Positions 1 through 4,685 of a stretch of 5,374 nucleotides of DNA are shown here, piece after piece; position 1 is the stretch's first letter, and every line of letters starts with the position of its first letter. Under the pieces are notes generated by a model. It saw only the letters and a list, made by a program, of their open reading frames with translations. It ran no database searches and was not told the origin of the DNA. Origin of the DNA: Dehalococcoidales bacterium (GTDB taxonomy: Bacteria > Chloroflexota > Dehalococcoidia > Dehalococcoidales > UBA2162); the NCBI GenBank assembly GCA_030648675.1, contig JAUSGV010000161.1, positions 1 to 5,374 of the forward strand. The letters are read 5' to 3'. The translations under genes were made by a program, and so were the position numbers.

Positions 1-381
1 CCGGTAAACCGGCGACGCCCGGGTAAAAACAGCCTGCAAGAAGCCGAGCAGGCGTTGGCCCAGGGATTCCCGCTGGTTATGTTTCCGGAATCTACCCGCA
101 GCATTTCGGCTAAAATGCGTACCGGACTGCCGGGTGCGGCAATGGTAGCGGTAAAAAGCGGTGTGCCGATATTACCGATTGGAATCACCGGAACAGAAAG
201 GATCAAAGGTGCCGGGTGGTGGCTGACTCGCCCTGTTATTAGAGTAAACATCGGCGTGCCTTTTATCCTGCCCTCCAAAAGCGACAGGGTGACCAAGGAC
301 GACATTACCGATTATACTGGAATGATTATGCATAACATCGCTTTACTTCTTCCCATTGAATACCGCGGAGAATACGCGTAA
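1..381 (+). CDS. plsC: 1-acyl-sn-glycerol-3-phosphate acyltransferase (PlsC family), 3' part only
   Basis: This is the C-terminal 126 codons of a PlsC/LPLAT-type acyltransferase. The reading frame is open from base 1 and ends in TAA at 379-381; the start lies before the window. Family members add a second acyl chain to lysophosphatidic acid at the cytoplasmic membrane, giving phosphatidic acid for phospholipid synthesis. Visible are the block-III motif as FPESTRS (nt 82-102), a glycine/alanine-rich segment (GLPGAAMVAVKSG), and the block-IV-like VPILPIGITGTE. The catalytic HX4D motif would lie upstream and is not seen. The family consensus for block III is FPEGTRS; the Gly-to-Ser change here is unusual, although the Glu and Arg are kept. 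ispH follows after 11 nt, so the two are probably co-transcribed. In several anaerobic bacteria cmk precedes such a plsC-ispH pair, but that cannot be checked here. The family is clear; the exact acyl acceptor is inferred. Confidence 0.87.
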   Translation, partial: PVNRRRPGKNSLQEAEQALAQGFPLVMFPESTRSISAKMRTGLPGAAMVAVKSGVPILPIGITGTERIKGAGWWLTRPVIRVNIGVPFILPSKSDRVTKDDITDYTGMIMHNIALLLPIEYRGEYA

Positions 382-392
382 CGGGTTTTGAA

Positions 393-1241
393 ATGACACT
401 AATTGTAGAAACGGCTTCCAAGATCGGGTTCTGTTTCGGCGTTAAACGCTGCATCGACATCCTGGAAAAAGCCGCACAGCATTACGGCAGTATAGAGTCG
501 CTCGGGGCACCCGTACATAATCAACAAGTTCTGACCAAGCTTGCCAGTCAGGGAATACACATTGCCGCCTCGATTGGCGAAATCCGGGGAAGCGTTGCCG
601 CGATAAGTGCCCACGGCGTAGGCCCGCTGGTAGAAGCCGAGCTTTCCTCGCGTTTCAGCGAGGTTTTGAATACTACCTGCCCTTTTGTTCATCGCACCCA
701 GATAGCGGCCAAGCGTTTGGCAAAAGCCGGCTTTTACGTCATCGTGTACGGCGAAGCCAACCATCCGGAAGTCAAAGGAATTCTTGGCTGGGCCGACGGC
801 AACGGAATTGCTACTTTGGAGCAGGATTTTGCCTCTAAGCACACCTTACCTCGCCGTCTCGGTATCTTATCTCAGACTACCTCGATACAAACGCATTTTT
901 CTGATTTCGCGAAAAACGTGGTCGAATCGGCACTGGTTAAGGACGGAGAAATCCGTATTATCGATACAATATGCCACGACATGCGCGAAAGGCAGCAATC
1001 GTCCCTCGACCTGGCGCGCCGGGTCGAAATAATGCTCGTAATCGGGAGCCGGACCAGCGCTAATTCCAAACACCTTGCCGAACTCTGCGCAACGGTCACG
1101 GAAACGCATCTGATAGAAAATGGCGGCGATATGCAACCGGATTGGTTCAAAAACCGGCGTCACGTCGGCGTGACCAGCGGCGCATCGACTCCGGATGAGA
1201 CGATTGATCTGGTGCTTACCAGATTAAAAAGTTTGGATTAG
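393..1241 (+). CDS. ispH: 4-hydroxy-3-methylbut-2-enyl diphosphate reductase (IspH/LytB)
   Basis: IspH is the cytosolic iron-sulfur enzyme of the last MEP-pathway step. It reduces HMBPP to isopentenyl and dimethylallyl diphosphate. The 282-residue length is slightly short but normal. The three cluster cysteines are C14 (GFCFGV), C96 (TTCPFV) and C194 (DTICHD). Substrate-binding residues are also present: H42 (VHNQ), H74 (SAHGV), H124 and E126 (NHPEV, E126 being the catalytic acid), the QTT motif at 161-163, S222 and N224 (TSANS), and S265 in GASTP. All key positions are intact, so the enzyme should be active. After C194 the family usually has Ala-Thr before the RQ pair; here it is His-Asp-Met, a harmless-looking variation. 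The ATG at 393 gives the usual N-terminus just ahead of the GFCFGV motif. There is no strong ribosome binding site before it (GGAG at 367-370 is too far), so translation may be coupled to the plsC-like gene 11 nt upstream. It converges on the stress-protein gene with a 22-nt gap. Confidence 0.97.
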   Translation: MTLIVETASKIGFCFGVKRCIDILEKAAQHYGSIESLGAPVHNQQVLTKLASQGIHIAASIGEIRGSVAAISAHGVGPLVEAELSSRFSEVLNTTCPFVHRTQIAAKRLAKAGFYVIVYGEANHPEVKGILGWADGNGIATLEQDFASKHTLPRRLGILSQTTSIQTHFSDFAKNVVESALVKDGEIRIIDTICHDMRERQQSSLDLARRVEIMLVIGSRTSANSKHLAELCATVTETHLIENGGDMQPDWFKNRRHVGVTSGASTPDETIDLVLTRLKSLD

Positions 1242-1263
1242 CACGCCGCAATAGCAAATGACC

Positions 1264-1722
1264 CTATTTAGGTCTTATCAGCAATATCGGTAAACCCGAT
1301 TCTTTGACGATATGTTCGGCCACACTACCGAGCAAAACGTTCCGAAAACCGGTATGCCCGTGCGTTACCATCGCGACCAAATCCACGCCGTTTTCTCCGG
1401 CATAGCTAATGATGCTCGGACCGGGTAAACCGATCAGTGTTTGACTGTCAATATTGATTCCTTGCTGCCGCAAGCTTTGTGCTGTTTTTTTCAAATATTC
1501 ATCGGCTAGATCGTATTCCTTCTTAAGATGCTCTGGCATCGATGCGGTATGCAGCGGCACCGAAGGGAATCCGGGAACGCCCAGAGTTACACTGCCAGGC
1601 AGATTTACAACGCGCACCAGAACGACCTCGCTTCCCATCGCCGCCGCCTGCTCTTTGACTACGGGAAGGATTCTCTCCGCAATTTCGGAACCGTCCAGGC
1701 AGACCATTATCTTCTTAAACAA
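1264..1722 (-). CDS. Universal stress protein (UspA family), single domain
   Basis: This is a 152-residue single-domain Usp, the common length. Usp proteins are small cytosolic nucleotide-binding dimers induced by starvation, redox or other stress; their molecular partners are usually unknown. The sequence opens with the strand-1 signature KKIMVCLDGSEIAE, with D10 at the usual adenine contact. The phosphate-binding loop is at 119-133 (VTHGHTGFRNVLLGS), giving G122, G132 and S133 of the G-2x-G-9x-G-S pattern. The first glycine of that pattern is Val119, a frequent variation. The C-terminus is the typical strand LPILLIRP. The middle (about 40-75) carries a longer Gly/Pro-rich insert, as in many Usps of anaerobes. 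The start is TTG at 1722-1720, supported by AAGGGG five nt upstream; the next in-frame ATG (Met6) would remove half of the first beta strand. Whether it binds ATP is inferred from the loop. It is divergent from the baeRF-like gene. Confidence 0.95.
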   Translation of the reverse strand: MFKKIMVCLDGSEIAERILPVVKEQAAAMGSEVVLVRVVNLPGSVTLGVPGFPSVPLHTASMPEHLKKEYDLADEYLKKTAQSLRQQGINIDSQTLIGLPGPSIISYAGENGVDLVAMVTHGHTGFRNVLLGSVAEHIVKESGLPILLIRPK

Positions 1723-1727
1723 GGCAA

Positions 1728-1733
1728 CCCCTT
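1728..1733 (-). promoter_or_regulatory. Ribosome binding site for the TTG-started usp gene
   Basis: Read on the minus strand, AAGGGG lies five nt before the TTG codon at 1722-1720. It decides the start, because the first in-frame ATG downstream would truncate the conserved first strand of the Usp fold. Confidence 0.7.
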
Positions 1734-1803
1734 ATCCGCATTAACTTACACTCATTTACATTTTAAAAACATTGTATCATTAGATAAAGGGTTATAGATA
1801 GAA

Positions 1804-1810
1804 GGGGAGG
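1804..1810 (+). promoter_or_regulatory. Strong ribosome binding site of the baeRF-like gene
   Basis: GGGGAGG sits seven nt before the ATG at 1818, a strong Shine-Dalgarno match at ideal spacing. It supports this start. Confidence 0.75.
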
Positions 1811-1817
1811 CCGAAAT

Positions 1818-3017
1818 ATGGATTATATTTCATTAGACGAATTAAAAACGCTGCTCGATGTGAACAGTATCAAGCGCGACGCTGTTAGTATATTCATGCC
1901 GACGTTTAAAACCGGAGCTGAAACGAAACAAAATCCTCATGTCCTGGAGAAGCTGCTGGCTGAATCCGAGTCCCAATTACTTTCAACCTCTTTTACGCGT
2001 GCGGCCGATGCGCACAATTACCTGTCTCCTGTCAAGCAGCTGTTAGACGACAAAACCGCTTGGCAGCATCCTGGAAACGGCCTGGCGATTTTCCTGCATC
2101 AGGATTATTTTCGCTATTATTCTCTGCCGTTGAGTGTTAAAGAGTCCGTTTCGGTCAATTACCGCTTTTCCATCCGTCCCCTGATCCCATTGTTCAATGC
2201 TGAAGGCCGGTTTTACGTCCTGGCGCTCAGCCAAAACGCAGTCAGGCTGATTCAGTGTGCGCATGACGGAACCAAACATATCAAACTTGGCGGTATCGTA
2301 CCCGAAAGCATGGCGGAAGCGAACTTACCCCAAAAAAACGAAAGAAGCCTACAGTATCATACCGGAGCGCCCGGCAAAGGCAAGGAATCAGTAATTTATC
2401 ACGGACAAGGACCGGAGAAACTGAAGGAAAATAATATCGCACTCTATTTCCAGCAAATAAACAAAGGGCTGATGCAAAAGCTTTTGCGGGATGAAACCGC
2501 TCCGCTGGTTATCGCCGGAGTCAAATATCTTCATCCGATCTATAAAAAGGCAAATACTTACAAAAACCTGTATCGCGACGGGATCGACGGAAATCCTGAA
2601 AAGGTTAGCGACGCTGTTCTGCGCGAACACGCCGTTGCTCTTCTCAAGCCATATTTCGACGCCAACAAATCAAACGCGATACGGGAATACCGCGAGTTGG
2701 CTGCTACCGGTCACAGGACGGACGATATCCCAATCATTGCGACTAACGCATATGCCGGCCAGGTAGAGAGGCTGTTGGTTTCTCCCGATTCTAATGTTTG
2801 GGGATCATTCGATGCGGTAACCAGGACCGTTTCGCTACATGACAAACCGGAACCCGGCGATCTAGACCTCATTGATTTCGCCGCCGCTAACACACTATTC
2901 CACAGGGGAAGCGTGTTTGTAGCACAGCCCGGAGAAATTCCTGACGGTTCGGACGCAGCCGCTGTTTTACGCCACGAAATGCATCTTCCCAAAATCGGCC
3001 ATCCGGGAACTGCATAA
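1818..3017 (+). CDS. Release factor-like protein resembling the baeRF (bacterial archaeo-eukaryotic release factor) families
   Basis: This 399-residue soluble protein has no signal peptide or membrane segment. Its layout resembles the baeRF families, bacterial relatives of the eRF1/Pelota fold that are thought, mostly from computational work, to act at the ribosome or in stress responses. Recognisable pieces are: VSIFMPTFKTGAETKQNP (23-40), the usual opening strand and loop; a helical region ending in a GLAIFL strand (88-93); PLIPLFNAEGRFYVLALSQNAV (about 121-142), a hallmark second-domain start; YHGQGP (194-199) before a long helix; PLVIAGVKYLHPIYKKAN (229-246); and the terminal domain with DLIDFAAANTLFHRGSVFV and a closing AAAVLRHE. 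No true GGQ peptide-release motif is present; HGQG is the nearest thing. The ATG follows a strong GGGGAGG. Placement in the baeRF group comes from memory of motifs, the exact subfamily is uncertain, and function is unproven. Divergence from usp suggests a stress role. Confidence 0.75.
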   Translation: MDYISLDELKTLLDVNSIKRDAVSIFMPTFKTGAETKQNPHVLEKLLAESESQLLSTSFTRAADAHNYLSPVKQLLDDKTAWQHPGNGLAIFLHQDYFRYYSLPLSVKESVSVNYRFSIRPLIPLFNAEGRFYVLALSQNAVRLIQCAHDGTKHIKLGGIVPESMAEANLPQKNERSLQYHTGAPGKGKESVIYHGQGPEKLKENNIALYFQQINKGLMQKLLRDETAPLVIAGVKYLHPIYKKANTYKNLYRDGIDGNPEKVSDAVLREHAVALLKPYFDANKSNAIREYRELAATGHRTDDIPIIATNAYAGQVERLLVSPDSNVWGSFDAVTRTVSLHDKPEPGDLDLIDFAAANTLFHRGSVFVAQPGEIPDGSDAAAVLRHEMHLPKIGHPGTA

Positions 3018-3035
3018 TCATAATCGACCAGCCCA

Positions 3036-3069
3036 CGTCTTGTAATCACCATCTGCCTGTGGAAAGACG
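3036..3069. terminator. Possible stem-loop after the baeRF-like gene
   Basis: CGTCTT (3036-3041) pairs perfectly with AAGACG (3064-3069), and TCAC (3046-3049) can pair with GTGG (3059-3062) inside. It lies 19 nt after the baeRF-like stop and 20 nt past the end of the minus-strand mini-gene, so it could end both transcripts. No T-run follows on either strand, so it is not a classical intrinsic terminator. Confidence 0.25.
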
Positions 3070-3089
3070 CGCGCCAATTTGAGCAGCGG

Positions 3090-3185
3090 TTATTTCTTTT
3101 TCGTCGTAGTTACTTTCTTCACCGGTTTTGCTGCCGGTTTATCGGTATACAACTCAGGATGGTGGCGTCGGCAAGTCTGACACAT
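3090..3185 (-). CDS. 31-residue CxxC/HH mini-protein with lysine-rich tail (unrecognised)
   Basis: I do not recognise this gene. It runs from ATG (3185-3183) to TAA (3092-3090) and encodes 31 residues. The N-terminal half reads MCQTCRRHHPELY, with C2, C5, H8 and H9 placed so they could bind one metal ion or a redox partner. The second half is low-complexity and basic (KPAAKPVKK, then threonines and a KKK end), reminiscent of the tails of nucleic-acid- or ribosome-binding proteins. It has no hydrophobic core large enough for an independent fold without metal. The case for a real gene is the ribosome binding site: AAAGGAGG exactly seven nt before the ATG, the best in the window, plus a plausible promoter upstream on the same strand. 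It is divergent from the acyl-CoA dehydrogenase and convergent with the baeRF-like gene. Conservation cannot be judged here. Metal binding and nucleic-acid contact are inference only. Confidence 0.65.
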   Translation of the reverse strand: MCQTCRRHHPELYTDKPAAKPVKKVTTTKKK

Positions 3186-3192
3186 GCTGTTA

Positions 3193-3200
3193 CCTCCTTT
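3193..3200 (-). promoter_or_regulatory. Near-perfect Shine-Dalgarno of the mini-protein gene
   Basis: On the minus strand AAAGGAGG is followed by seven nt and then ATG. It complements the 3' end of 16S rRNA almost fully and is stronger than the sites of the large genes here, which is why the 31-codon frame is called a gene. Confidence 0.7.
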
Positions 3201-3226
3201 GACTACCCAGCTATTCGTAATGTAAT
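3199..3226 (+). promoter_or_regulatory. Sigma-A/sigma-70-type promoter for the acyl-CoA dehydrogenase gene
   Basis: TTGACT (3199-3204), a 16-nt spacer and TGTAAT (3221-3226) match both consensus hexamers at five of six positions. Transcription would start near 3233, leaving a leader of about 90 nt before the GTG start. Its -35 overlaps the last two bases of the mini-gene's ribosome binding site. Confidence 0.55.
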
Positions 3227-3241
3227 ATGTCTAGTACTTTT

Positions 3242-3270
3242 AATCTACCAGATTGGTGTTAAGCCTGCAA
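3242..3270 (-). promoter_or_regulatory. Possible promoter of the mini-protein gene
   Basis: On the minus strand TTGCAG (3270-3265), 17 nt and TAGATT (3247-3242) form a modest sigma-70-like match, three and four of six. It would start transcription near 3235, about 50 nt before the mini-gene and almost exactly back-to-back with the plus-strand start. Confidence 0.3.
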
Positions 3271-3310
3271 TTGAAGGCAAGTTCGATCACTGGTTTCATC
3301 GTTTTGTTCC

Positions 3311-3317
3311 AGGGGGA
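3311..3317 (+). promoter_or_regulatory. Ribosome binding site of the GTG-started acyl-CoA dehydrogenase
   Basis: AGGGGGA ends five nt before the GTG at 3323. It supports the GTG as start; the next in-frame ATG (codon 12) would remove part of the first helix of the N-terminal domain. Confidence 0.65.
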
Positions 3318-3322
3318 TAATC

Positions 3323-4480
3323 GTGGAATATTTCTTGAATGAACAGCAAAAGCTGATGAAGAATCTGGCCCGCCAGATCGCGGAAGAAAGAATTCTTCCG
3401 GTACGGGCTGAACTCGATGAGAAGGAAGAATTCCCCCGGGCGTTGATCAACGATCTGGCTGCCAGCGATTTGTTCCGGATTTTTGTTCCCGAAGAATACG
3501 ACGGCATGGGCGGAGGTTGTTTCGACCTTTGCCTTGTAGTAGAAGAACTCAGCCGCGTATGCAGCGGAGTGGCGGTAAGCTACGCCGCCTCGGGACTTGG
3601 TAGTTTCGCCATACGCCAGTTTGGCAGCGAAGAGCAAAAAAGGAAATACCTTCCCGATGTGGCCGCCGGAAAAATATTGACGGCTTTTGCGCTTACCGAA
3701 GCTACCGCCGGCAGTGATGCCGCGGCTCTCAAAGCTACGGCCGACAAGGTTCCGGGCGGATACGTTTTGAATGGAACGAAACAGTTTATCACTAATGCCC
3801 GTGAAGCAGATATATATACCGTCATTGCCCTTACCGACAAAACGAAAGGCTCGCGCGGAGCTAGCTCTTTTATCGTCGAAAAAGGAGCAACGGGATTCTC
3901 GTTCGGGAAAAAGGAACATAAAATGGGAATCCGAGCTTCCGTTACCGGCGAGTTGATCTTTCAGAACTGTTACGTCCCCGAGTCTAATTTAATCGGGAAA
4001 GAAGGCATGGGGTTTATCCAGGTATTGCGTACTCTCGATTGGTCCCGTCCCGGAATCGGTGCTCAAGCCGTAGGCGTCGCACAGGGAGCACTCGAAGCCT
4101 CGGTTGATTATGCCAAGCAGCGCGTCCAGTTTGACCATCCTATTATCGCTCTCCCGGTTGTCCAGAACAAGCTTGCCGATATGGCGATTAAAGTTGAAGC
4201 GGCCAGAGCTCTGGTGTACGCCGCCGCTCGTACCGTTGACAGCGGAGCAAAGCAGATTTCAGAAGAATCGTCCATGGCAAAGGTGTTTGCTTCAGACGTA
4301 GCCATGGAAGTTACTACTGATGCCGTCCAAATCTTCGGCGGCGCGGGTTATATGCGAGATTTCCCTGTGGAAAAGATGATGCGCGACGCCAAGGTTACAC
4401 AGATATACGAAGGTGCCAACGACACCCTGAGAAGCAATATCGCCGGTGAAGTCAGGAAACGCGGCGGCAAGAGCGACTAA
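3323..4480 (+). CDS. Acyl-CoA dehydrogenase (FAD-dependent, short/branched-chain type)
   Basis: This enzyme removes two hydrogens from an acyl-CoA thioester, forming the alpha,beta-enoyl-CoA and passing electrons through FAD to electron-transfer flavoprotein. At 385 residues it has the standard length and all three domains: an N-terminal helical domain (1-118), a beta-barrel middle with signature ALTEATAGSD (123-132) that contacts FAD and substrate, and a C-terminal helical domain with QIFGGAGYMRDFPVEKMMRD (336-355). The catalytic base is E363 in IYEGAND, the position used by short-chain and related dehydrogenases. Two small oddities are YEGA instead of the common YEGT and RVQFDHPI (268-274) instead of RxQFGxPI. 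The start is GTG with AGGGGGA upstream, giving the usual N-terminus. The natural substrate cannot be fixed from sequence alone. etfB follows on the same strand after 205 nt, fitting a shared electron-transfer role, though the gap suggests etfB may have its own promoter. Confidence 0.96.
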   Translation: MEYFLNEQQKLMKNLARQIAEERILPVRAELDEKEEFPRALINDLAASDLFRIFVPEEYDGMGGGCFDLCLVVEELSRVCSGVAVSYAASGLGSFAIRQFGSEEQKRKYLPDVAAGKILTAFALTEATAGSDAAALKATADKVPGGYVLNGTKQFITNAREADIYTVIALTDKTKGSRGASSFIVEKGATGFSFGKKEHKMGIRASVTGELIFQNCYVPESNLIGKEGMGFIQVLRTLDWSRPGIGAQAVGVAQGALEASVDYAKQRVQFDHPIIALPVVQNKLADMAIKVEAARALVYAAARTVDSGAKQISEESSMAKVFASDVAMEVTTDAVQIFGGAGYMRDFPVEKMMRDAKVTQIYEGANDTLRSNIAGEVRKRGGKSD

Positions 4481-4556
4481 CAAGGTGCTAAAAAACCCTC
4501 TTCTGGCAAGTTACCTTTTGGAAATGGCATACAAGTGCAAATGTGCAGGCTCAAAA

Positions 4557-4640
4557 TCCTCTCAATCTCCTTCCGATTCCTAACGTCATACGGAATCCCG
4601 TACGAACGAAGGGAGTCGGGACTTTACGAAAGGGAGAGGA
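4557..4640 (+). promoter_or_regulatory. Candidate structured RNA / large inverted repeat upstream of etfB
   Basis: This stretch pairs with itself extensively. Helix 1 is TCCTCTC (4557-4563) with GAGAGGA (4634-4640), seven perfect pairs. Helix 2 is 4571-4581 with 4611-4621, 11 pairs of which three are G-U. It continues through an AA/AA internal loop, CGT (4584-4586) with ACG (4606-4608), then TACGG (4589-4593) with CCGTA (4598-4602), capped by AATC. Helix 3 is CTTT (4622-4625) with AAAG (4629-4632). Together this is a three-way junction. An alternative helix, TCCTTCC (4568-4574) with GGAAGGA (4638-4644) extended by CAAT with GTTG, would exclude helices 1 and 2. No T-run follows, so it is not a plain terminator. 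I match it to no known riboswitch class. A pyrimidine-rich block facing a purine-rich one raises the chance of accidental pairing. Confidence 0.4.
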
Positions 4641-4646
4641 AGGACG

Positions 4647-4675
4647 TTGACCCTTTTGCATCACCCTGATAGAGT
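4647..4675 (+). promoter_or_regulatory. Possible promoter directly before etfB
   Basis: TTGACC (4647-4652), a 17-nt spacer and TAGAGT (4670-4675), preceded by an extended TG at 4667-4668, form a fair sigma-70-type match. Transcription would begin near 4682, only a few bases before the etfB ATG, implying an almost leaderless message. This fits the absence of a Shine-Dalgarno sequence there, but would leave the folded element 4557-4640 outside that transcript. Confidence 0.4.
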
Positions 4676-4685
4676 TGAATTATTA

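Larger units (their letters stand above)
1723..1817. promoter_or_regulatory. AT-rich divergent promoter region between usp and the baeRF-like gene
   Basis: These 95 bp must carry the promoters of both divergent genes. On the minus strand an extended -10 element, TGATACAAT (1771-1779), would start usp transcription near 1764 with a 42-nt leader; no good -35 is seen. On the plus strand the best but poor match is TTAACT (1741-1746), 17 nt, then TAAAAA (1764-1769). A small inverted repeat, TATC-ATTA-GATA (1775-1786), overlaps the minus-strand -10 and could be an operator, but such AT-rich dyads arise easily by chance. That promoters lie here is near certain from gene orientation; the exact elements are weakly supported. 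Confidence 0.5.
3018..3322. other. 305-bp intergenic region containing a mini-gene and back-to-back promoters
   Basis: The gap between the baeRF-like gene and the acyl-CoA dehydrogenase holds, from left to right: a possible stem-loop, a 31-codon minus-strand gene with its ribosome binding site, and divergent promoter elements with an approximately 90-nt leader for the dehydrogenase. The leader (about 3233-3322) can form short helices, ACCAG (3247-3251) with a downstream CTGGT and GCCT with AGGC, but they are too short to call a riboswitch. Confidence 0.6.
4481..4685. other. 205-bp gap between the acyl-CoA dehydrogenase and etfB
   Basis: Apart from the folded stretch and the promoter listed separately, I see no gene here. 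Just after the dehydrogenase stop, AAGGT (4482-4486) can pair with ACCTT ahead of a short T-run near 4516-4519, but the stem is weak and the loop long, so a terminator is not supported. The etfB frame stays open upstream to a TAA at 4581-4583 without another ATG. Confidence 0.5.

Noticed and set aside
399..842. Open frame on the minus strand opposite ispH (147 codons)
   Set aside because: ispH is intact with all catalytic residues on the plus strand, and the antisense product shows no recognisable domain.
1242..1270. Possible bidirectional terminator between convergent ispH and usp (GACC...GGTC)
   Set aside because: The stem has only four pairs and no T-run on either side, so it is too weak to call.
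3281..3290. GTTCGATCAC resembling a tRNA T-loop
   Set aside because: The flanking bases cannot form the T-stem, and no acceptor, D or anticodon arms are found at the right distances.
3296..3919. Long open frame (207 codons) on the minus strand opposite the acyl-CoA dehydrogenase
   Set aside because: It lies fully antisense to a gene with clear family motifs throughout, its product resembles no family I know, and it is explained by codon bias of the opposite strand.
4481..4520. Possible terminator after the acyl-CoA dehydrogenase (AAGGT with ACCTT then TTT)
   Set aside because: A five-pair, partly AT stem with a loop of more than 25 nt is not convincing as an intrinsic terminator.
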